From Gnetum montanum (Eukaryota > Streptophyta > Gnetopsida > Gnetales > Gnetaceae): DNA of 64,000 bases. The position numbers and the translations under genes are program-made. The notes under the pieces are model-generated. The model saw only the letters and a program-made list of their open reading frames with translations, made no database searches and was not told the origin of the DNA. Of the stretch, positions 47,044 through 57,925 are shown piece by piece. Numbering within the stretch: position 1 is the stretch's first letter; the number at the start of each line of letters is the position of its first letter. The stretch covers positions 62,842-126,841 of the forward strand of contig MNCI01015542.1 in NCBI GenBank assembly GCA_015680685.1. The letters are read 5' to 3'.

Positions 47044-48087
47044 ATGATGGCTCCACTTCTTCCAAGCCATTTTACGACCTTCCTTCCTGATGATTTGTTT
47101 GAATCTATCACCCACGACATTTCTAGCAGGTATGTCTTTGTGAAAATTTTAGGCTACCGGCCCCGCTCTTCTAACTTTTTGCATCATGTCAACTCTGTTT
47201 GGAAAGATCGTGGTTTGATAGCTTCACATGTTCGATATTTATCTAATTCTTTTCTACTTGTTGAGTTTATTAACTCAGAGATGGTCTCTGAAGCTCTTAG
47301 CATTAGTGTCTTTCACCATTGTCATGCTTTCTTGATTATTCGCAAGTGGACTCCTTCTCTCAACCCAACTTCTCCTGAATTTCGGAAAGTTCCTTGTTTT
47401 GTAGAGTTACCGAATCTCCCTTTGATTTTCGAAAGAGTTGAAAGGGATATTGTGTCTCGCCTTGGATTAATCAAACACACAGAATCCTTAGGTACACCCA
47501 GTGGCCTTCGCAGGACTCGATATATGATTGAAGTGGACTTAGACTCTCTTAAACGAAAACTTATTTTGCGTGCAGGTGGTATTAACTATATGCAAAAGGT
47601 GGTCTATTACAACCTTCCCAACTCTTGTCACTACTGCCACCAAGAGGGTCATATGTTTGTCTCATGCCCCTTTATGTTACGAAAGAAGGCAACGCAAGCA
47701 CGATCACAACAATCCTCCCCTACTGATCCTAAGGTTTCCTCTATTAGCAACAAGGCTCCTCCCACACCTAGGTCTCAAAGTAAGGTTACCAAAAAGCCAC
47801 CTCCTCATGCTTCTTCATTACCTAAGGGAAAACACCCATATGTTTTTATGGCTTCTAACAACCCTCCTATTGATGATGACAGATTTCAAACAGTTCCCCT
47901 CAGTAGGAAACGTCAGGGTATGCCTTTTACCAACGACGTTACACTTCAGTCCAACCAATCCACTCAAACTCTCTTACTCACCCACAATCCCTTTATTGCC
48001 ATTGATCACAACCAGGAAATGATTTCTTTAAACATTGTTAACTCTGCAACTAGGGCAGGGGCCTCCTCCCCTTTTTCTGGATGTTAG
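47044..48087 (+). CDS. LINE ORF1 protein, nucleic-acid binding
   Basis: ORF1 proteins coat LINE RNA in the ribonucleoprotein. The frame is open from 47011 (a TTG). The first ATG is at 47044 (MMAPLLPSHFTTFLPDD), giving 347 residues. The N-terminal half resembles plant DUF4283-type ORF1 domains (FVKILGYRPRSSNFLHHVN, then LVEFINSEMVSEAL). A CCHC zinc knuckle (CHYCHQEGHMFVSC, C-x2-C-x4-H-x4-C) lies at about residues 195-208, followed by a Ser/Pro/Lys-rich tail. Unlike ORF2 it has no stops. It overlaps ORF2 by 7 nt (ATGTTAG). Confidence 0.8.
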   Translation: MMAPLLPSHFTTFLPDDLFESITHDISSRYVFVKILGYRPRSSNFLHHVNSVWKDRGLIASHVRYLSNSFLLVEFINSEMVSEALSISVFHHCHAFLIIRKWTPSLNPTSPEFRKVPCFVELPNLPLIFERVERDIVSRLGLIKHTESLGTPSGLRRTRYMIEVDLDSLKRKLILRAGGINYMQKVVYYNLPNSCHYCHQEGHMFVSCPFMLRKKATQARSQQSSPTDPKVSSISNKAPPTPRSQSKVTKKPPPHASSLPKGKHPYVFMASNNPPIDDDRFQTVPLSRKRQGMPFTNDVTLQSNQSTQTLLLTHNPFIAIDHNQEMISLNIVNSATRAGASSPFSGC

Positions 48088-51000
48088 TCTATTCTTGGAA
48101 TTTTCGGGAGCTCTCCAATCACCTCCGAACATGGGTGGTTGGTGCTTTTATTCGCTCTCGATCTTTACTTCCTGACTTCCTTCTCCTGCAAGAGGTTAAA
48201 ATTTCTACTCTGGATGCAATTATTGCAGGCAATAGCATCCTACCTAACTCTATTGTCTTTTCCACAAATCATATTACTTGTCAAGGTGGTACAACCCTTA
48301 TTATCAATAAGTCCTGGTCTAACAAAATTCTCTCTTATGGTAGTCACACCTCTTTTGTTTGGGCTACTCTTCAAGGCACTTTTGTTCCTTTCGACATTTG
48401 TAATATTTATGCTCCCACTACTCCTACCACTAGGGCCAGTGTTTGGCAGTCTCTCCTTCACAGTCTGCCTAACATTCCTTGGCTCTTTGGAGGTGATTCT
48501 AATATGATCGAACATCCTTATGATAAAGTTGGTGGAGCCTCTTCTCGACTTACCAGCCTTGAGCTTTCTAGTTGAAGTGATGTTAAGGAGCACTTTTGTC
48601 TCTCTGATGCTGCCAGCTCTAACGTGAATCGTGAAGGTTGGTTTCCTTGGTCCAACCTTAGGATTGGTGCTGATTGCATTTGTGAGTGACTTGATCGATT
48701 TTATTTCTCTAGTTATTCCTCATGGTTTTGTGATGGTCATGTTAAGGTCCACCTTGATGCTACCCTCTTAGACCACTTTCCAATTTCTCTCACTTTGACC
48801 TTTGGTTCTAAATCTTTAGCTCAACATCGCCAACATTTTCACATGAATGCCTCTTTATTTCTTACTCCTTCTGGTAAAGGTCTTTTGACATCTCTTTGGA
48901 ATGCAGAGAGAAGGCCATCAGGCAATTTAGGTTGGATTGACAGGTGGTTGCGTGCCACTTCTCGTATTCGCAACTTTGCTCGCTAGTTGGGCAAGCAATA
49001 TGCTAAGAAATGTAGGTCTATTGATGTGAATGTTAGTTCTGAATTACAACAACTTAACTCTGCACTTCAACATGACCCTTTTAATGTTGCTCTTCAACAA
49101 CGGCTAACTTATGTTCGCTCAGTTAAACAAAAATGGGATATGTACTCTGCTAGAAGTGCTCTCATCAAGAGTCATCTCAACTGGTTAAAAATTGAGGGAG
49201 AACCCTGTAAAGAGTTCTTCAAATTTTTAAAGGGTAGAGGTACTTTCCCTACTATAGAATGTTTGGAAGTGAATGGTCAACTTACCTCCAATCCTCATGT
49301 TATAAATGGTTTTCTTGAACAACATTTTCAATGCCTCTTTTTCTCCAATGGGTTTGATCAGGATGAGTTTGTTACTAACTCAGATCACCTACCTAGTATT
49401 GTCCATAGCAGTCACAATCATTTTCTCGCTCAGGATATCTCTCTTTCTGAAATCAAGGCTACTGTGTTTAGTCTGGCCAATAATAAAGCCCTTGGTTTTA
49501 ATGGCATCCCCATTGAGTTTTTTAAGAATCATTAGGATATTGTGGGTTCAGACCTCTCTTATGTTTTTGCAGAAGCCATAAATCAACAATCTCTCGGTCC
49601 TGAGTTAAATAGAGGTGTCATCCGTCTTATTCCTAAAACAGGTGATCCTTCATTGATTGGTAACTGGCGTCCTATCACTCTCCTTAACTCTTTTTACAAG
49701 ATTTTGGCTAAATGTCTTGCTAATAGACTGAAGCTAATTATCCCTCAGATCATTACCCCAATGCAAATAGGCTTTGTTAAGGGTAGGTATATTCTTGATA
49801 ATGTTGTTGCAGCTTGGGAAGGTATGCAATGGGCCGAGGACCCCAATCAAAACATTGCTTTTCCTAAGCTTGATTATGCTAAAGCGTATGACAAAATTGA
49901 GTGGAAATTTGTTATTGCTTTCCTTCATAAATATGGTTTTCACATTAATTTTATTAAAATGGTGGAGACTCTTTTTGCCGACGCCAATGCCCTTGTGGCT
50001 ACTAACGTTGGCTTAACTAATTGCTTCAAGATTGAGCGCTCTATTAGGCAAGGTTGTCCTCTTGCTCCTTACCTCTTCATTCTTGCTGCGGACTTTTTGT
50101 GTCATGCTATTCATAAGGATAAGGAAAAAAAAATTCTTCAAGGTATTTTCATTGACCATAATGTTCCTTCCTTATTGAATATGCATTTTGCTGATGACTC
50201 ATTCTTTATGATAAAAAATGATGCTCTTATTGCTAATCATCTTTTTTATCGCATTGATCAATATTGTAGACTCTCTGGCTCTCAGATTAATTGGTTCAAA
50301 TCTTCTATCTTTTGCAACAAAGAGGTTCAAGCCTGGGCATTGTCTAAGTCTTGGCAATTTTTAGGAAAGGATCAAGTTGTTAAGCTTCTTGACATTCCCT
50401 TTTCTTTTGGCGGATCATCCAAAACATTATGGGATGTCATTGTGAAGAAAATTGAACAAAAGCTTATTAAGTGGAAGGGAAAGAAGCTATCTATGGCTAG
50501 TAAATTTATTGTCTACAAACATATTCTCTAAGCTACCCATGTGTATTACTCTTCTTGTTGGGCTCCTAGTATCTCTGCTTATCGTTGCATTGATCAACTA
50601 GTCAAACACTTTCTTTGGAACAACAACCATACTAAGAAAGGATTTTGTCGGGTTCCTTGGAACGTCTGTACTTCTCATAAAGAGGACGGCGGTTTAGGCC
50701 TCATTAATTGCTACAAACAAGGCATTGTGTTATGTGCCAAACGGATGGCCAAATGCTTATCTAGCTCTGAACATTGAAAGCTTCTTTTCCTTAAACACAT
50801 ACAACTTGGGAAGCCCAAAGGTACTAATTATTGGAATAATACTCATTTCCTTAACTGGATTCTTTTTCCCACTGGTATTACCATTTCTGGTTCTATTGTC
50901 ATCAAACACATTAGGAAGGCATGGTGTTATATCAGTCAGTTTTGGAACTTTAACACTATCACTATTTCTTCCTCTACACTTGATAAGCTTTCTCCTTGGT

Positions 51001-51811
51001 GGATTCCCATTCACAATGAACCTTGGGCCATTAAGCATCCTCATCTATGTAGCACTTGGGATAAGCTTGGCATCTACTCCCTCTCCTCTCTTCTCATTCA
51101 TAATCGTTGGATTACTTGGACTGGATGTCACCTTATTTACGGTATTAATGCTACTCAAAATTCTACCTTTTGTACGATTTTGGATAGCTTCAACAAAAGT
51201 GTTGTTATTCAAGACTCCCTTGGTGGTTTTTTAGATCTTTCTTGGATTTCTAGTCATCAAGTTTTTCCCTATCATTCTAAGATTATTTACTCTCTTATTA
51301 ATTCCACTACTAATATTTGGCCTAGATTCAACCATATTTGGCAAGTTAATCTTAATGTGCAGGTTTGGAAGCAACGTATTCAAACTATTTGGACTACTCC
51401 TAATTCTTCAAAGATTCAACATTTTATGTGGTATCTAATTCACCAAGGTCTTCTTGTGGGTGTTTGGCACTCTCATCTGGGGGTTCCTGACCCGTGATGT
51501 CCTATTTGTCACAGGGAAGATGCTTTTACTCACCATTTTTTTCTTGTCCCCTTGCTCATAGCTCTTGGATTTGGTGTGGCAGGTTTTTAAAGGGTTTTCG
51601 ACCAAGCTTGGATGAGGTTCTTTTTGGTGACACTCCGCATCTTCAAGGTTCTTTGGTTTATATCTGGTGTCACCTTCATCCCCTTATTCTCCATGCTATC
51701 TGGAAATTTCATTGTAATGTGGTTTTTCAACGTGATTCTCCTACTAATATTCTCTCCTTTTCTATTCAAGGAGACATTGTTCAACAGCTAATGCTGCAAT
51801 TGAGCTCTTGA
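48081..51811 (+). pseudogene. LINE ORF2: endonuclease, reverse transcriptase, zf-RVT (decayed)
   Basis: ORF2 nicks the target and copies LINE RNA there. ATG at 48081 (MLVYSWNFREL). Endonuclease: LLQEVK, then FGGDSNMIEH (usually GDFN) and LLDHFPISL with the final DH. RT: LIPKTGDPSLIGNWRPITLL, then DYAKAYDKIEW (residue 598), RQGCPLAP, FADD (about residue 703). A zf-RVT motif (CPICHREDAFTHHFF) lies near 51500-51540. In-frame stops at 48573, 48688, 48984, 49533, 50529, 50775 and 51495 all fit C-to-T or G-to-A changes. A frameshift occurs near 51538. No RNase H domain is seen. Confidence 0.9.
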
Positions 51812-52016
51812 ACTTTTTCTCTCACGTTTTTCCTAATTTCTTGTAGTTTCTCCTCTTTTGAGGTGAGCTTTTCCCCTTTGGCTATTAGTATCTCCTTCTT
51901 TGAGACCTTTTCATCTTTTTTGATCCTCTCTTTTATCCCCTTTGTACTATTTTCTTTTTCCTCTATTAATTAAATTTATTTTTTGGGGTCCAACACCCCC
52001 ATAGTTCGAGAAATCT

Positions 52017-52514
52017 GTGCAATGGCAAGGGAACATGGAAGCCCATTCAAAATCAGACTGGATATTTAACCCAATAAATAGTGTCATATTTTTATTACAT
52101 TTTTAAGTTTAATATATTGTATATTACTAATTTTGATCCTAGCCAAAAACTAAAATTTCTATATTTAATTTCACACTCTATCTAAGGTAGGTTTAGAGGA
52201 AACAAATAGAAAATGCCGAGGAGTACCTTACTAGGTTAGCGATGGATATGATCTAATGTTAAAATATTATTTTTATTAATTTTAGAACTTCAGAGTTATT
52301 TGTATTTTCTTTACAGTTTTAGTTTTCCTAATAGAATTTAACCTTTTTATGAAACCTTGGCATGTCCCCTTAGCGATGTTGAAACTTGAAATAAGTGAAA
52401 CATGGGCACACCACAAAATTTATAGAAGTTTATAAGTTAATGCTTCCTAATAGAATCAAACTTGTGACTTAGGATTATCTAGTATGCTCTTTTAGGTACA
52501 ATAATATCTGGGAG
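52017..52514. other. Flanking DNA right of the LINE
   Basis: Continues the pre-insertion upstream DNA of the RBR gene. AT-rich, no ORF or repeat recognised. Confidence 0.5.
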
Positions 52515-52640
52515 NTCTTCGCTCTTCCATGGTGACTTGCACTGAACGCACAACTCTCGCTTACATTCATAACCTATGGTGCCGGGGGGTGGGGCCAGTG
52601 TTTTGGGGCTTGGGTTGGTTGTGTGGTGTGGTGTGGGGTG
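52515..52640. other. Ambiguous base, 63-bp copy of RBR sequence and G/T-rich tract: likely assembly artefact
   Basis: Base 52515 is N. Bases 52516-52578 are identical to 45528-45590 (start of RBR exon 2 and the last intron bases). From 52579 the sequence becomes an unusual G/T-rich run (ggggggtggggcc, tgtggtgtggtgtgg). Perfect identity next to an N suggests a mis-joined read and not a biological duplication. Confidence 0.75.
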
Positions 52641-53640
52641 TGTTGGACCCTTGAAAATGAATAATAATATTTAAAAAAATTTAAAGTAGATAGAGTCAAA
52701 AGAAAAAGCCCACCAATTTTGAGGATATTTTTTTAGGTTTTCATCTTTACAACTAATCATGAAAATCCTCTCCTTTAGGGTAGGAAAAGGATCAGGCCTT
52801 ACCCTTATTCACAAGCACCCTCATGGGTTTTCACTTCTTATTAAAGGGTTTCTTATAGAGAAGGAGAAAACTCTATCTAAAAAAACCATCCATTAGAGAT
52901 AAAAAGATAAATAGTAATAAAAGCCAAAAGTTTTCCATCCTTAAGCCTCTGAAATAAAAAGCTTAATATTGTAGAAAACAAATTAATTGTGTAGCTTTCA
53001 TTCTAAGCTTCTTTCCTTGAAATTGTAGTTCTAAAGGGACATCTTTAAGAATTTAGTATTTCACACCTATACAAAAATCATAGTTATGATCTTACTGTTG
53101 GAAAATAATTGCACATCAAATCTTCTAAATAGAGTTGAAAACATAGGATTGAAGACATTTCCAAATGCAAAAATAAGTAGACAAAGTAGCATGATCACCA
53201 AGGATGACTTCATTGATTCTTGGTTAAAAGTTGTTACCAATTCTAGATGTCCATTTCCAGGCATGCTAAGCAACAAGACATTAAAAAGGACATGAGAAAG
53301 TGAGTCTTTACTTTTATAGAAAAGACACTTAGAGACATTTTGCATATATGTAAAATGAGTGTCGATAGGAAGACCTTGATAAATAAAATGCCATAAAAAA
53401 TACAAATTTTAGAAAATGTAGGAGTTCTCTATTTATCTTTTATTTTTCTCATCCAAAAGTATAATAATAATTGCATCTTCTAGGCCTTATTGAATTTGTA
53501 ATGAATAAATTCATTCTTTATAATAATCTCATAATAAACTTTCAAATTAAAAGGAAAAATATATCTATCGTCCTTCCAAAAAATATTTAGAAAATCCTTA
53601 TGTAAATTGTTATCAACTTTAAATAAATTTTCAAGATTAG
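52634..53640 (-). mobile_element. 3' part of a second L1-type LINE, decayed
   Basis: Minus strand. The zf-RVT region reads FLWHFIYQGLPIDTHFTYM, then VSKCLFYKSKDSLSHVLF (second zinc ligand changed to Y), matching FMWYLIHQGLLVGVWHSHL of the LINE at 46396. Its 3' end TTTTCAAGGGTCCAACAC (about 52655-52638) matches the terminal motif of that LINE. The upstream part of the same LINE is at 63667-64000, separated by the insertion of the Athila-like element. Confidence 0.75.
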
Positions 53641-54492
53641 TGATGAGTGGTGAGGTACCCCTACACCCAACCATACGAATCACAAGTGTTCATGTGCAAA
53701 CTGATCGAATTTGGCAAGCTATAATTACAAAGCACGTTAGAGCTAAACAGTGCATGAGTGTTGTCTGTTTGTTGTCTTCCCAGTCCCACTTGTGGAATGC
53801 AATTGTATGATTAAGTGTGACTGAGGTGTAAGATTTTTATTATTTTGTGTTTTATCAAATTACTCACCTAGAACAAGAATAAAAGTAAGAGTAATTAAAT
53901 GCTAAGTAAACTATGTTCTAATCTAGCCAGACATAAGTAACTATTCCCACTTTCCGGACACATCCTGAACTTTGTGTAAATACTACTTGGTTGTCAAATG
54001 CTAATCGTTTCTAAGCTACCAAGTGTCACATGTATGTTTGAAGGGGTCATGATTGTGTATTTTAATGAGTTGTTTGATTAATCAAAATTAATTACATGAA
54101 TAACATTAATGAAAACTGCATGAAACCACAATATATAAATGCATAAGAAAGAAAGCCTCAAGTGCTACAAGGATGAATCAAAGAGTTTGTCTTTATTGCC
54201 AACACAATGGTGTGTTCAGGTACATCAATGCTTGAATAGAGATTCGATCACACTTAGATCTCCTATTGCAGGCACTTGGAAAATATTTTAACTCTCAAAT
54301 GAATAAAATGCAAGAGTTTTGCTACTTGACTCCCAAAGAACTACTCTTCATCATGAGCCTGGGGGTTGTATTTATAGACTTGGGAGTAACCTTGTGATAT
54401 TGAATGTACGATATCGCATCTTGGACCACGATATTGCGTACTCAATATCATGGTCACTCCGATATCAAAGCGTATGAAAACATGATTTGTCA
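53641..54492 (-). mobile_element. 3' LTR of the complete Athila-like element
   Basis: Minus strand from TGACAAATCATG (54492) to CACTCATCA (53641). TATA box CTATAAATA at 54377-54369. GATATC at 54410 and 54461. It directly follows the polypurine tract TTGTGGGGGTA (54503-54493). Confidence 0.9.
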
Positions 54493-55816
54493 TACCCCCA
54501 CAATTCAATGAAAATTCGTCCTCGAGTACAAAAGAAGAGGAACAAGTCCTTTACAAAATATATTAGGAGGTGTGGACTATTCACTCACATGCAAAGTGAC
54601 ATAGAGAAAATAGACAAATACAAAACTACCTGAGCATACAACATTACAATTGTGTACAAAATTGGGTGTTCATGACAATAGGAAAGAACACCCTCAAATC
54701 CAAAGGACATCCAAACCCTCTTGGCAATAGAAGAATGAGGGAGAGGTAGAAGATATTTAGCAATCATGAACAATCTCCTACGAGTGATATTGTTGCATCC
54801 TCCTTGGTGAAGATAGTCCCACTTCCAGTCCATGCTCCCCACTGTACTCACAAAAAAATCAATGATTAGTATATAAAGTGTAACATATAGTGGCTGAATA
54901 CCTTGTCTCATTAGTAATTTTATCTAGCCAAGTTGTGATTGTGATAGATTGGTTGCTTGATAGTGTTAGTGGAAAGACTGACGGATAGGTTAAGTAAGAG
55001 AAGTGGTCCATAAAATTTAGAAAAATCTTAACACAAGGAATACTGAAAAGAGGGTATATAAATTCACAATAATAAAAAGAAGAATTTCACTAAAAATGGT
55101 TGTGAAGATGCATACAATTGGATGGCATGGATGGGGTAAATAAAAAGAATTTGATTGTAACAATGTCTAAGGATAAAGAACTTAACTTAACCAAACCAAA
55201 AGATATGCAAGTGGGTCCTCCCCAAAGTAGGCACATGCCTTTTATGCCCTTGCATAGCTTCAAACTAAGGAGTCCATGGGCTTCATGGATGATTAATGGT
55301 TACAGAAAGTTAAGTACAAAAATCCAAATGTAATTGAGTAAGAAACCCAACACAGCAAACCAAAACATTGAATCAAAACATGAAACCAACAGTGAGGTGA
55401 GACATGAAAAACATAGATGGATGATAGAGAGAATGGAATGGAGTTACTAATTATGGTCACATGAAGTCCCTTGTGGAGTTTGTGATTAAATGACTTGGTA
55501 GGATCCATCCTTAGTCCATACCAAAACCAACAACTTTCAGTGACTTCGCATTTACATTCTAAGGCTAGTTCATCCCCTAAGACACAAGAATGCTTCCACA
55601 AAATAACCACCATTTCAAATTGGAGAGAAAGTAGGAAGTGAGAAAGGGCCTTAGTTAGATGAGGAAGACAAGTCCCTTAACCAGTGCTTGTAACCCTTTT
55701 ATTTATTCTAAGGGGTGTGCTTTGAATTCCCATGTTTTTTTTGAATGGGAACCTCACCATGTAAAGACCCATGAATTTTTTGCATTTATTTTGTCAAAGG
55801 GGTGTGCTTTGGATCC

Positions 55817-55859
<43 letters not shown>

Positions 55860-56539
55860 GATGAGGACCACATCATGCAAGGACTTATTTGATTTCCTAT
55901 TGCGGAATGATGCAGAATGATGAGAAGCTCATGAGAACACTCTCGCACATAGGAAAATAGAAAAGCACAAAGAATATTGCATCCCTTTGAAGCCACACCT
56001 TTTCTAAACCTTTGATTTCTTCCCAATTCCAAAAACTACACAAGTTACCAATTTATTAAAGTTGCATTAATGAAGAAGGGACTACACATTTCCAAAATAA
56101 GAAAAACCATAGAGTATGTGGATGGGTGGATGATGTGGACTCACTAGCTATTACATGAAAAGAATCCATGTCCTAGTCATCAATAACAACATTCAAAGTT
56201 AGAAACCAGACATCAACAATCAAATTACAAATGAAACATACCACCATTGAGTAGCACATTATCATTGTACCTAACATCTTATTAGCAGAAAAAGTAGAGA
56301 AACACATCAAACATAAGAAGAGATAAATGAAAGTAAAATATTATGCAATAAATATCAAATATATTAACGATGATATAAAACAAAAACTTAGAAAAGATCA
56401 ATAACCTAAAAAATAAAAAAATGTAAAAAAAATATGTAAAATAAAGAATATGAAAACAAAAAGTTGTAAGACCAAAAATGTGTAAAATAAAAAAGTTAAA
56501 AGACTGAGGATTCATAAAAAGTGTTAGTATGGGTGGCCA
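54493..56539 (-). other. 3' tail of the complete Athila-like element
   Basis: Non-coding between integrase and 3' LTR. Holds a (CT)18 microsatellite at 55821-55856 and blocks shared with 35369-36629. A weak minus-strand open run (54911-54585) sits where a third ORF would be, and I see no motif in it. Confidence 0.6.
55821..55856. repeat. (CT)18 microsatellite
   Basis: Thirty-six bases of uninterrupted CT dinucleotides inside the Athila-like 3' tail. It is absent from the sister copy near 36110, so it grew after the copies separated. Confidence 0.95.
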
Positions 56540-57925
56540 TCTCCCCCATGACTAAGTTGGAAGGGGGAGATCCAAAAGATTGAGTGTGGTTGTCCATCTG
56601 TGGAGGTGTTTGTTGAGTTGGTTGGCTTGGGCTCATGGAAAGGTTCCACTTATTGGATGTTGACTAATTATTTCTTATCTAGATTGTCAGGTTTATAGAT
56701 AATCATGGCCCCAGATAGAAAAGTCTCATCAATAATGGAAGGTCCTTTCCACAACATTTGAAATATGGTTTGTCGAGGTACATGTGTAGGATTCCAATAG
56801 AGGACCTTGTCTCCTGGTTGAAACTTAACTTTTCTTATTTTTAGATCATGGAATTTCTTGTTGAATGCCTTATGCATTTCATTGGATGAAAGGGCCATTA
56901 ATCAATTTTTATCAAGCAAGTTAAGGTTCATTAATCATTCTTTCTATCCTAGACCTAGATTTAGGTTAAGGTCACAGGCTGTAGAGAGTGTACAGAGCTT
57001 AGATTGGATGGGTAGTACTGGTAGTTTTTTGTACATGAGCTCATAGGGTGAATAACCTATGGGAAGATTCCCTATGGAGTAATAGGCTTCAAGGGCATCA
57101 TTTAATTTGGTGCTCCAGTCTGTTCGGTATTTTCTAATGGTGTGCATTAGAATTTTTGTAATCTCCTGATTAGTGACCTTAGCTTGACCATTGGCTTGGG
57201 GGTGATATGGTATTGTGACTTTATGCTCAACTCCCAATTTCTGCATAAGTTTTCAGAAAGTGGCACCTATAAAATGAGTTGCATTATCAGAAATTAATGT
57301 ACGAGGCACACCAAACGTTTTTATGATATTTTTTTTACAAACCAAGCAGCAGTGGTGGATGTACAGTCGATGATGGCTGCTACTTTTGCCCACTTGGTGC
57401 AATAGTCAACTACGAATATTATATATGCTTTTTCATTTCATAAAGGTGCAATCGGACCCAGAAAGTCAATGCCCCAAATATTGAATGGCTTAAGAGGTTG
57501 AATCCATTGCTATGGCCCCTCTATTTGAGTTGTCATTCCACCATCTCTCTGGCAATGATCACAAGTGTAGACAAATTAGTATGAATCCCTCAAGCTTGTT
57601 GGCCAATAATATCCTACTATGAGGATTTTTATGGTCATGCATCTCCTAGAATAATGGCCCTCACAAGGGCCTTTGTGAGCATCCTAGAGAATGCATAGTT
57701 GACTCATATTAGGGACACAATAATGTACCAAGCCATTGGGATAGACTTTGTAAAGGTTTTCTTTAATTTCCATGAAATGCTTGACCCGGTTAAGAAACTA
57801 TTATTTCTTTCTAGTGTCTAGCCCTTGTAGTAGTTCTTGCTTGAGGAGATAAGTGAGGATGGTGTCATACCATTTTGGTTCATTAGGAATTTGTGCATTA
57901 ATAGCCCTTACAAGGAGAGATTCAT
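56540..57925 (-). pseudogene. Integrase of the complete Athila-like element
   Basis: The catalytic core shows IWGIDFLGPIAP (D kept), LISDNATHF (D kept) and NGQAKVTNQEI, where the catalytic glutamate is changed to lysine (GAG to AAG). The C-terminal part (FQPGDKVLYWNPTHVPRQ, then KGPSIIDETFLSGAMIIYK) is clear. The zinc-binding part near 57650-57800 is readable with stops. Confidence 0.8.

Larger units (their letters stand above)
46396..51999 (+). mobile_element. L1-type LINE (zf-RVT group), full length, inactive
   Basis: 5' UTR of about 650 bp, ORF1, ORF2, then a 3' UTR of 188 bp that ends TTTTTTGGGGTCCAACACCCC and has no poly(A) tail. Two overlapping ORFs, an endonuclease, RT and a C-terminal zf-RVT motif place it in the plant L1 group. 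Perfect target site duplications mark a complete insertion. ORF2 is closed by seven stops and one frameshift. Confidence 0.9.
46379..52016. repeat. 17-bp target site duplication of the LINE
   Basis: CATAGTTCGAGAAATCT occurs at 46379-46395 and again at 52000-52016 without mismatch. The leading C could be shared with the C-run ending the LINE, giving 16 or 17 bp. This fixes the LINE ends at 46396 and 51999. Confidence 0.9.

Noticed and set aside
47570-48022. 150-codon ORF overlapping LINE ORF1
   Set aside because: Shadow of ORF1 in another frame. It has no zinc knuckle or family motif.
52579-52640. G/T-rich tract as a telomere-like or promoter element
   Set aside because: It shows no TTTAGGG repeat and follows an N and an exact displaced copy, so an artefact is more likely.
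55817-56032. ORF of 71 codons ending in an Arg-Glu repeat
   Set aside because: The repeat is the translation of the (CT)18 microsatellite.
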